NCBI GenBank assembly: GCA_029168955.1
Contig: JAPDOI010000154.1
Span: 519,001-583,000, forward strand
DNA from: Aplectana chamaeleonis
Lineage: Eukaryota > Nematoda > Chromadorea > Rhabditida > Cosmocercidae
Length of the DNA: 64,000 nucleotides
Direction of reading: 5' to 3'
Part shown: positions 57,101 through 63,956 of the stretch, piece after piece
Position numbering within the stretch: the stretch's first letter is position 1
How the letters are laid out: every line of letters starts with the position of its first letter
Program-made: the position numbers and the translations under genes
The notes under the pieces: model-generated
The model's input: only the letters and a program-made list of their open reading frames with translations
What the model was told of the DNA's origin: nothing
The model's database searches: none

Positions 57101-60100
57101 TGATGTGGGGTGGGCTCGTCCACCATCAAAAAACAAGAAAGTTCTGGTTTCAAATTTGGCCCAAACAGTGGTTTTTTCGCGATTTTTTCTCATAAGTCCT
57201 ACTACTCGAGACCAAGAGAAGGATTTGGAGAGAAAAAGACGTCAAGCATATTTGATCGCGACCACTGCCTTTAACGAAGAAATGTCTTCCATTAACGCAC
57301 ATCTCTGATGTGCGCCTTTCACGAATTAGCAACTTGGGATTCTAATAAATCTAACTATAGACCGTTTCTTGCCGTGTAACTTTCGTGGTCTTCTAGTCGT
57401 TTACGGATCCAACCGATTTTCGTTGTTTTCTCGACAACTTTTTTCATCGCTATTACTGCCTATAAAGGCACAGCACACCCTATACTTGTTCCAAATGAAA
57501 TTCATTTCGAATATTCGACTTTTCGACTATAGTCGGATATCGCACTTTTTCGAATATTCGATTCTTCGAATAAAAAGTCGACTTTTTATCCGGCTGAAAC
57601 AGTCGGATACTCATACGATCATTCGATTCGGAACAAGTATAGTACACCCTAGGACGTGAATTTTGTGCTTTTCATGTAATTGTCTAGTAGACCCCTCCTG
57701 AATGACATGCATCAAGTGAGTGATCTCAATTCCTTTAAAGAAGCTAGATATGTACTGTGCTTCTCTGGGCCGAATTCCGGTCTGCAATTGCGTCTCGACA
57801 CGCTTTGCGGCCGCACGCGCTCGAGTCAGTCGGGCTTCCAAGGCCAAAGCCGACTCGATGTTGCTTTTTTATACAATTTTCTCCAATTTTTTTGGTCTCC
57901 AGTCTCCAAAACCCACCTAGACTCAGCAGATCGGCGGCTGCAGCGCTGGAAGCTCTTCCGTCTCGGGAGAGTGCGGCCGCAAACGTGTAGAGACGCAATT
58001 GCGGACCGGAATTTGGCCCAGATAAGCACTATATAAACGACCATCAAAGGCGCAACGTCTCCAGTCACCACCACCGGCCACGTCCGTTTTCTTGATTTTC
58101 GAGTTCGATAGCGGCTAGATGGATGGATGGTTTTCAGCCGCGTCCTCCATTTACACTTTTGTCTATGCTCTTGCAGAACGACTGTGAGTGAAGAGAAATA
58201 CAAGCCTGAAACAACTTGTCCACCAAATATTCGTCCCGAAACTATGGGCCTACTTGAAGAGCCCTAACTCTGTTTGTAGGGGGCTTTGAGAGACTCTGGG
58301 GATAACGCTGTAATTAGGGTGTGATTCTGCCCCAGATAAGCTCAGACGTTCGCCGTTGTCCACAGGACACGGATGATATGTCACCTCACGCAATGCTTAT
58401 CGGTTCTGATCTAACCGGAACAGAGAAAATGGACCCCCTCAACCAATTTCTCTAGGGAAAACTAACATCGGCGTGGATCCTAATGAGACTTTGCGTTCCC
58501 CTCTGGAGGTTGGCGCAAACTCGGCGCACCTACGTTATAGCATATGGCCCCGAGTTTGCGCCAACCTTCAATAATTTTTTTTCAAAAGCTTTTAGAGGTA
58601 TAAGTAAGCGCCCAATCGAAAATCCGTAGAAGTCTGAAACGCTATCAGTGTGTACAAAGTCTGGAAAATGGGCCTTCACCCAAAATTAGCTCAGTGGGGT
58701 GTTTCGGGCGCTGAACACAGGCATGAGGTCCGTTTACGGATTTCGCAAACACTAATGCACGTTTTTTGATAGAAAAAAGGTGGGAAATACGAAATTTGAC
58801 AAGCTATAACTTTTTCCGCAGATGTCCGTAGCAAAATCCGAGTTCAGATTCGAAGAGGGCGTGCTAGAGTTGACTAGAAACATTTATCAGGGCCAGTAGC
58901 AATCCCCCGAAAGGTGGCAGCTACCGGCTGTCACTGCGTGGTGCCTGGGTCAATCACGTCTCGGCTATCAATATGGACGGGCCGGCATAGAAATGCACAG
59001 GCGGCGCTCATGTTAATGACCATTGCAGTCAGCCACCTGGGAGCAGTGAGCGTTCTTTTGTGAGGTGGCTGACTGCAAGAAACGGGTGGTGACTTCGCTC
59101 ACCGGCGCAGAGGAAAGTGAAATAGCGCGCGGAGGGAAGAGGAGCTGGGTCGATACCGCGGTCATAGGGTCGAGCACGTCCAATGGTGCTGACTTTTTGA
59201 AGCAAGTGCGCTCCAAGAAAGGGCAGTGGAGCGCTGGCGATCCGACCAGTCCGCTGTCCACTTATCACCACAGCACAGCACGGCGGCCTATCTCGTTGTC
59301 TAGGTGGGCAAGGAAAAATTGCACCCGCCGGCTGGCGGCCATCCAGCTCCGCTGCCAGCTGATAGGAATGACAGGCAAAACGTTCGAAGGTTTTATTGAT
59401 GTTTCAATGATTCCTGGCGAAGTTTAGTGCGAGATTAACGTCAAATTGTACGTAGCTGACATGAATACGTCTCCTTTATAGATTTCACGTGCTTTAGTCT
59501 TATGCTAAGCTCAACTTCCAATTCCTAGAAGTTGCTGTGGCCATATTCAACCATTTTCAGATTTTTTTTCAATATTCGCTCACCACAAATAAAATCAGAT
59601 TTGCTTAGAAAGCCATCTAAGAAAGATGGCTGAAAAACGCTTTCGTTTTTCAGAAAATGCATGAAACTTACGAGATCCGCGTATAAATGCTGTATAATAG
59701 TTCACCTAAGTGCGGCTTTAATCTAAATTTAGTTTTCCTCTTTCCCTTCAAGTTCACTTCTTTCTATGTTGACTGGGAAGAGTGAAACAGAGTAAGGATA
59801 AAAATAGTTCATAATTTAAAAAATCCTTTGAACTTTCCGGTACATTGTGAAAAAAGCACAAGGTTGGCTCCTCGACAATCATTTTACAAAGTATTGTGTA
59901 TCGTGATCCAGTGGTAAGTGGTCATCCAACAGAAAATTTTTCGAAATCGTTTTTTGAATCTAAGATTCTCTCGCTTTGATGATTTTAAAATGTTATAAAA
60001 TTCCGAAATCCCATCATCCAAGGTTGAAAACTTATTGAATCTGAAAGACACATTTGCACGCTCCCGAAACCCATATTTACTACTGCTAGTTCGATCAAAG

Positions 60101-63100
60101 TTACAATGAATACGAAGAACTGTGGAGGGAGTGTATTTAGGAAAACAGAAAGAGTCCCAAGCACATGAACACGTGGTCTAGTGGTCTAAGGCGCTGTGTT
60201 GGGCATCCGACTCGTAGGTTGGTGCTTTGCTGGTTCAAGTACGTCGACTCGTGAGAGTTTTGCATTCAACGCTGCTCTTCGAGAATGATTCTCGTTCTAA
60301 GGTGGCAACAATGGGTGGCATCTAGGCGTCACCGACCTCAGGTTGGCTGCCTCTTTAAAGTCACCACATTGGGGGATTGCTACTGGCCCAGTTTTCTGAT
60401 CTGGGGCGGCATGCATGAACGCAGCGAACGGTGTAGGGAGCCGCTCCGCGTGCCATGCGCGCAGCGTCGAGCAACGGGGCGGCCCCGAATTTCGTGGCGT
60501 GTGTTGATGTGCCTGATTTTCGGGGCCGCCCCGTTGTTCGACGCTGCGCGCATGGCACGCGGAGCGGCTCCCTGACACCGTTCGCTGCGTTCATGCATGC
60601 CGCCCCTGGGGGTGAACCATGCGAGGTTCCTAGTTAATCACAGTCGATGTTAAAGCTGGTTGATGGGAAAGCAATTTTAGCGTAGTAAGAATGAGCAAAG
60701 TGGAGTACCTTGCGAGGATGCCCAGCCGCCTTTTTAGTGGGCCTGCTCGGCGAGCTGGCCGACTTGCATGTCGGTGTGCTGCTACGATAACGCTGGACTA
60801 CCTAGCAGCATGTGCTCCTCCTAATAAAATTTTCCATTTGCTCCTCCGGTAAAATTTTGCAGCACGTGGTGCTGTTTGGAGCACGTGTTCCTGCAATGCA
60901 CCCTTCAATAGGTGTGGTCACTCGAGTTGGATACATATTCGACACGCATTGAATGCGGCGATTTTTTTGAGCTCGCACCATTTCGCTCATTCCGGACTAC
61001 GCTAAAATGGCTTTCCTTGGTAACCAGAAAAGGTGATATCGGCTAACTACGCCTATTTTTTTTCAATTCTTCATTTTTTTCTTCTAGCTACATTTACCTC
61101 TCCTGTGTATTGACAACATGGATGGGTATCAGGGTAAATAAACACCACCGAATGATCAGAGATTTCTCTCAAACATCTCAAGACGACGACGCAAAGGACA
61201 CTCATGAACGGACAAAAAAAAACTGAAATCTGCCAACGAAGGAGGTTGCTGAAAGCTCCGTAAACCTTGGAATCCTTCGGGTCCATCACGGGGAACTCCG
61301 CGAGGTCCACCTCTCGGCAGGACACCAACACCCCTTCCACGGATCTTCGTGGTACATTGACTGATGGACGCTACCAACACCCCTCCTCGCGAATGTTCTG
61401 TAGAACAGCCCATCGACTTGCACCGCCGTAGACATCCCGATCTGCCGTCCTGTAGACAACAACTCGGTCTGCATCGATTTGTGGCACTCGGCGGAATTGC
61501 TGGACGATAAGCTGTTTAACAGCCCGTCGTCCCCTGCTCAACAGCACACCGGGACGGCCCCGCGTAGAGCTGCCCGTTCGCCAGCGGTGACTCGTTCTGG
61601 GCGGATCGACGTCCTGTAGACAACGGCGAACGTCTGAGGGTATAAATTCTGAGAAAAAAATTTTTGGTGTCATGTGCTCTTTATTCCAAATAATCGTAGC
61701 CAATTTCTTTCAACCGAGTAATGGTAAAACGGTTACAAATTTTGCTCCAAATTTACTTATACGCAGTGAAACTACTCTCCTAGAATGTATGCTCTATTGC
61801 CCTTCCATCTACCGAGATAACTGCAATGGTAACGCTGCGATGAGGGTCATGTGCGCCACATCAATCCAGGCGAATGCAGTGGTTAATCCAACCAATGGCA
61901 GATGCAGGTGAGTGACAATTCTGGTTGAATGAGAAAGTGTGCCTACTGCTTGCTCCGCGATCCTTCTGATTGCCCAACTGTTCTCTTACTGCGAATGTGT
62001 AAACTCTACAATGCCGCCCATAACATGTGTCCCAAAACGCTTCGGCGACGCGAAAACGCGTCGGAAACGTCGTTTCCGTTCAGAGTGAACGATTTCGAAA
62101 CCGATTCTTGACCTACTTTCAATTTTTTTCAAATTCAATGAATTGATCTTGTCTATGCATACATTTTTGAAGTCAGCATGACAATAGGACAGCACTGACG
62201 TTTTAAAATTTTGAAAACATCTACTTTAAAAGATTTCGACTCTTTTCTGAGAAAGTAGGTCATAACTAGGTCGAAACTTTGTTTTTCTCCAATCTGAATA
62301 CATTTTTGGAATTAGCGCGACAAGGTGAATCTAACGGTGTTCTCAAATTCCGAAATCATTCACTCTGAACGAAAACGACGTTTCGGACGCGCTTTCGCGT
62401 CGCCGACGCGTTTTGGGACACATGTTAGTTGACGTCTAGAGTTCATCCGCGGCGCGACGCGACGTTATGATTAGCCTACGTATCGATCAAGCGACGTCGC
62501 GTCGCGTCATCGCTAGGTGTTCACAATGAAGAGGCGCTATACATCGAATTTGACGCGCAAATTATAACCGCTCCGCCTGCTCCGCATTATAACCGCTACG
62601 TTGCAACGCGACGCGATGGTCGCGGAGCGATTGTCATCATTATTGTCACGGGTTATTGTATTGTTCTCAGATGATACTGCAAAAAATTTTGTCTGCATAT
62701 TTAAAGGCAGCAGACACGCTCAAAAATGTTGTTGAGATAAATACGTTACTGAAGTCGCATGGCTCCTAGTAGACTGCTCACGCCGTTGGAAGCGTCAAAA
62801 ACGAGTCAAAACTACTAAAATTCAGCAATGAAAATCGAAAAATTTCTGCAACCCCGCCCCAAAATACAAACTCGTCCAGATTGATAGTACTAATACGATC
62901 CCTTTGGCTGGTTTTTTATGCTTCCAACGAGGTTAACGTTCCAGTACAGGCTGTAAGAGTATATCGGCTTCTCTATCTCAACCGGTTTGTTGCGAAAATT
63001 CGCTGTTTCAACCGCGCGCCGTAAAACTCGTCCACTTTCACCTGATAACAAAATAACCGTTACTCCTCTAATTTTACACCGCTTTCGTTTGTTCTTCCGT

Positions 63101-63911
63101 CAGTTCCCAATAAGACCAGCTCCAAACCTTTGATTTATGTCATTAAATCGATACCATTTTTGAGCGTGTCTGCTGCCTTTAAGGACGGTGTGATGAGGGT
63201 GATGGTTTCAGAGAGTTGACGAGCTATGAAGTTTTTTTACGGTTGCAAGCGACACAAGCATAATTCGGTCTCATTTCACCGAAGCATCCCTATTCTGTAC
63301 AATCAACTCCAAAAAAAATTCTAAGCATCATTTGCTCCCGATGCCTTTTTGATTGTTTCGCCATTAAAGAAGCAAATTGTCGCAACGAAAACAAAAATGT
63401 GCCATACAGATAAAAGATAAAAAAGGTACATCACACTAAAATAAACAGAATAAGACCGAATATTGAGTAGTTTTGCCTGGGTACGGAAAATTGCGGAAAT
63501 TACGCAATTGCGCGTAGTCGCCTAGCGTCCGCGCGCCGTTCACACCTTGATTTCCGCGCGACGCGATTTTCGCGTCGCGCTGACATGTGCCATCGCGTCG
63601 CGTCGCGCCGCGAAAACTCTGAACGGCGCCTTATGAGCGGTATAGTACCCTCACCTTGAATCTTACATTGAACTTCAGAGAGACATGGGTATGCCCGGCA
63701 GGTACGTCAGCCTTCTATTACGTAGCCGCAACTCCCACCGTTGCTCAGCCGTATCCAGGTAGGAGTTTTCCAGAATAACGATTTGTCCTTAGAGTCAAAC
63801 CTGAGAGATATTCCAGTTCAAATGTTTGCTGAGTGCTCCCGACCTCCCAACAACTTCTGGCTCCTTCCGAATGGTGTGACTCAGATCAGTGCAGTATCAT
63901 GTGAACTTTGA
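48197..63911 (+). CDS. Gene B: secreted cysteine-rich protein, five exons, 175 aa
   Basis: Exons are 48,197-48,317, 48,404-48,511, 61,784-61,907, 63,679-63,758 and 63,817-63,911, totalling 528 nt. Exon 1 gives MRLHLHHIVAISVISS, then FVHVSPCI, aligning with gene A (a likely signal peptide). Exon 2 is a Ser/Asn-rich linker (NTASSSSNSANSANSGSSAS) that includes a repeated TCGGCCAAT. Exons 3-5 encode the eight-cysteine domain: CPSIYRDNCNGNAAM, TWVCPAGTSAFYYV and NGVTQISAVSCEL. Exon 3 shares 31 of 40 residues with gene A between its first and fifth cysteine. The introns are 86, 13,272, 1,771 and 58 bp; the second contains the nested transposon stack. A C6/DUF281-like extracellular role is inferred. 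Confidence 0.82.
48518..49870. other. Intron 2 of gene B, left part
   Basis: Short frames here (for example 48,704-48,925) show no domain or splice pattern. There is one decayed GATGCCTTTAA end near 49,330, suggestive of the TTAA-type family. Nothing else is supported. Confidence 0.3.
50484..50969. mobile_element. TTAA-type MITE (GGCAGTGTTCGCGATAAAAA)
   Basis: AGGCAGTGTTCGCGATAAAA and TTTATCGTGAACACTGCCT bound 486 bp, with TTAA at 50,480-50,483 and 50,970-50,973. It is a clean copy. Confidence 0.85.
51905..54433 (-). CDS. RTE reverse transcriptase (842 codons, second part of the polyprotein)
   Basis: This part copies element RNA at the nicked target. It starts with the end of the endonuclease domain (QLDYVLTRNIPVSDIRR, VAFDSDHRPVLLNF: the catalytic SDHR motif). 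The reverse transcriptase follows with GFRPGRSTIDQVFVV, FLDFEAAFDSPHRD, GVRQGAVAGPFLFNF and the active site LEYADDIVLFAEN. The thumb and tail read MYGSETWAAPK, RLLGHILRR and KRPPGRRRKFWTDVV. The frame is uninterrupted for 842 codons, which shows the copy is young. The first 20-odd codons lie in the wrong frame relative to the true protein; the join to the upstream part requires a one-base frameshift near 54,375. I annotate the frame as found. Confidence 0.92.
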   Translation of the reverse strand: MVLPSGANIGQWLPPCRLCERSGLIIASTFKRNHRRHQLTWQGPTRLSPEEQRKRKMTTLKLQLDYVLTRNIPVSDIRRSRAVWDVAFDSDHRPVLLNFTARIHKRKRGAQPLQRIDMTSLRDEECRRNFRQRVSIHIGVRTKKKLCDADSFVKCIQDASKEALPVVQPKKKFAYVSEETTSTYNRVCALRTAGNFVEEKRLRRKLRRQLQSDREREWTCRAKEFEKAWEEKNPRKAYTLLRQYSGKMKRCSPVLNTTNGVAVGDATLPIWKDYFSSLLNRPAPSVPELPHVQRAHYDVSEEPPTESEVLDCVRKMKNGKAGGDDNITAEMLKALPPSGIREMTNTIRAIWMSERIPDSWRHAIIVALHKKLSVTDPKNYRGISLLRVMYKVLERIILERLIKHREGTTRDEQAGFRPGRSTIDQVFVVRRVIESWQRFSKPLQLAFLDFEAAFDSPHRDRLLNALRADGVPEKYVRLIEDMNKGTTAAVRTPVGFTSAFEVKTGVRQGAVAGPFLFNFAVDDIMRRVAEQFPADVILTPSGRSLVDLEYADDIVLFAENNAKLQRIVNLVSKYAAAYGLRLRPDKCKQMWVSQRPSTGVCVDGQRIELVDDFCYLGCLLKNDGSYAADIRQRCAKATSAFNSLTKCLWSTTIAKEVKLRVYLSAIRPIMMYGSETWAAPKTQMERLDCTERKLFRRLLGYFWPRVGHNEDLYKEIDAVHQRLTRGRCQHLLTPSQAAMESRLRLLGHILRRTPDRLVQHALKMLPNPVWKRPPGRRRKFWTDVVKEDLKSLGIERQFRRDVSFRRKWNSDSWMECVQIVAEDREKWTRLTTRTAHLGEDAE
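54361..54927 (-). CDS. RTE AP-endonuclease domain (first part of the polyprotein)
   Basis: 188 codons: MESLATSHNFATLNCRSLSS (the catalytic Asn lies in TLNCRSL), AALQETRLKDR (catalytic Glu), IVSAHAPTE and VVGIDANAKMG (Asp/Asn pair). This is the apurinic-like endonuclease that nicks the target DNA. The frame runs off into a stop after DNGYRLVDF, while the continuation (SGLIIASTFKRNHRRHQ) is in the frame of the reverse transcriptase ORF. A single-base indel near 54,375 therefore separates the two. The region 54,928-55,140 is the 5' UTR or a short leader. Confidence 0.9.
   Translation of the reverse strand: MESLATSHNFATLNCRSLSSDIQKTALSRLLSYFHAPFAALQETRLKDRPVISVGEYTIYCGNADDRRVGGCAIAVRKDFNGMVKEFGSTSCRNAFVRLRDHRGFNLWIVSAHAPTETAEDNSKDAFYEELNTLLARIPCQHAVVVGIDANAKMGLDQESEVLGKWFYPVEQTSDNGYRLVDFVNAVV
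56234..56717. mobile_element. TTAA-type MITE, left of a tandem pair
   Basis: AGGCAGTGTTCACGATAAGA and CATCGTGGACACTGCCT are inverted. The flanking TTAAs are at 56,230-56,233 and 56,718-56,721; the second is shared with the next copy. The interior matches 38,304-38,790 closely. Confidence 0.85.
56722..57270. mobile_element. TTAA-type MITE, right of a tandem pair
   Basis: It starts AGGCAGTGGTCACGATGAAA and ends TTTGATCGCGACCACTGCCT. The TTAA at 57,271-57,274 lies on the right; on the left it shares a single TTAA with the previous copy. The interior differs from its neighbour, so it is a different subfamily and not a duplication. Confidence 0.8.
57481..57641. mobile_element. 161-bp element with TATACTTG ends and TTCGAATA words
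   Basis: The ends TATACTTGTTCCAAATGAAA and (read inward) TATACTTGTTCCGAATCGAA are flanked by GCACACCC (57,473-57,480) and GTACACCC (57,642-57,649), an 8-bp duplication with one mismatch. TTCGAATATTCG words fill the interior. It is the smallest member of the TATA-ended group. Confidence 0.8.
57752..58030. mobile_element. Palindromic MITE (GTGCTTATCTGGG family), copy 4
   Basis: GTACTGTGCTTCTCTGGGCC and GGCCCAGATAAGCACTA bound the copy. The arms carry GCGGCCGCACGCGCTCGAGTC and its partner. Overlapping frames on both strands come from the palindrome. Confidence 0.82.
58465..58570. repeat. Inverted-repeat block, reversed copy of 9.0-9.13 kb
   Basis: GGAGGTTGGCGCAAACTCGG faces CCGAGTTTGCGCCAACC with about 30 bp between, preceded by CATCGGCGTGGATCCTAATG. 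See the copy at 8,998-9,132. Confidence 0.55.
58590..58890. repeat. Third copy of the 5.2-5.9 kb dispersed repeat
   Basis: GCGCTGAACACAGGCATGAG, GTCCGTTTACGGATTT and TCCGTAGCAAAATCCGAGTT blocks match in order the sequence at 5,480-5,920. It is noncoding. Confidence 0.45.
58891..60165. other. Intron 2 of gene B, no element defined
   Basis: The frame 59,065-59,427 (+, 120 codons) has no recognisable domain. It begins inside a short inverted repeat (GCAGTCAGCCACCT facing AGGTGGCTGACTGC, 59,026-59,076). The rest is A+T-rich and unassigned. Confidence 0.3.
60173..60252 (+). other. Degenerate tRNA-like sequence (Leu/Ser type)
   Basis: CGTGGTCTAGTGGTCTAAGG with CGC resembles the D-arm of class II tRNAs (A box), and GGTTCAAGTACGTC resembles a B box, but the T stem does not pair well. 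It is followed by GAGAGTTTTGCATTCAACGC, very like the GAGTTTTGCGTTCAACTC that follows the tRNA-like sequence at 39,107-39,177. This points to a shared tRNA-headed retroposon family. Confidence 0.4.
60403..60606. repeat. 204-bp near-perfect GC-rich palindrome
   Basis: The arms are 60,403-60,490 and 60,520-60,606 (GGGGCGGCATGCATGAACGC facing GCGTTCATGCATGCCGCCCC) and match almost base for base (one visible difference, GTGTAGGG against the expected GTGTCAGGG), with a loop of about 30 bp. The near-identity implies a recent insertion or active repair. It is a MITE candidate; no target duplication is evident. Confidence 0.85.
60640..61780. other. Intron 2 of gene B, right part
   Basis: Minus-strand frames at 61,071-61,340 and 61,371-61,703 are open but carry no domain I recognise. 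A short phrase (CGTCCTGTAGACAAC) occurs twice (61,447 and 61,609). AGCAGCACGTGCTCC-like blocks near 60,800-60,900 echo those in the hAT element at 9.1-10.6 kb. Confidence 0.3.
62024..62426. mobile_element. MITE with CATGTGTCCCAAAACGC ends, in gene B intron 3
   Basis: CATAACATGTGTCCCAAAAC on the left faces (read inward) CTAACATGTGTCCCAAAACG, and both continue into TCGGCGACGCGAAAGCGCGT-like sequence and ACGTCGTTTCCGTTCAGAGT. It is about 400 bp. A decayed copy is at 27,985-28,420 in gene A intron 1. Confidence 0.75.
62427..62700. repeat. GACGCGACG-rich block
   Basis: GCGACGCGACGTTATGATTA and GCGACGTCGCGTCGCGTCAT repeat on both strands. A related block lies at 63,500-63,640 (CGCGCGACGCGATTTTCGCG), with the TTAA-type MITE at 62,705 between them. 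It looks like a hairpin element split by that insertion (GAGTTCATCCGCGGCGCGAC against GTCGCGCCGCGAAAACTC). Confidence 0.45.
62705..63178. mobile_element. TTAA-type MITE (AGGCAGCAGACACGCTC ends), intact copy
   Basis: AGGCAGCAGACACGCTCAAA and TTTTTGAGCGTGTCTGCTGC are inverted, with TTAA at 62,701-62,704 and 63,179-63,182. It is 474 bp. It is the reversed counterpart of 11,845-12,621. Confidence 0.88.
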
Positions 63912-63950
63912 AAAGTTATTAGTGAACCTCAACATGTTGTTCTCGCGCAT

Positions 63951-63956
63951 AATAAA
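63951..63956 (+). promoter_or_regulatory. Poly(A) signal of gene B
   Basis: AATAAA 40 bp after the gene B stop codon, within a normal nematode 3'-UTR distance. Confidence 0.65.

Larger units (their letters stand above)
49875..57307. mobile_element. hAT-type element 5 (GTTAACG/ATTAACG words), outermost of a stack
   Basis: The left end CAGGGCTGTGCGTTATAATG is followed by ACGCACTAACGAGTCAACGC. The right end, read inward, is CAGAGATGTGCGTTAATGG, and the matching word array (CGTGTTAACGCATTAACGGG) lies at 56,168-56,195, cut off from the end by two TTAA-type MITEs. The 8-bp flanks (GTTGTGAC and ATGTGCGC) do not match, so the boundary is supported by end sequence and word arrays only. Stripped of insertions it would be only a few hundred bp. 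Confidence 0.6.
57465..58345. mobile_element. AGGCACAG-type MITE with two insertions
   Basis: It begins AAAGGCACAGCACACCC and resumes after each insertion (ACACCCTAGGACGTGAATTT at 57,644; AGGCGCAACGTCTCC at 58,050), ending near GGTGTGATTCTGCCCC. It matches 37,815-38,300 and 40,397-40,890. The insertions are 57,481-57,641 and 57,752-58,030. Confidence 0.55.

Noticed and set aside
61071..61703. Minus-strand frames resembling a small protein in gene B intron 2
   Set aside because: No known motif, and successive frames are separated by stops without convincing splice sites.
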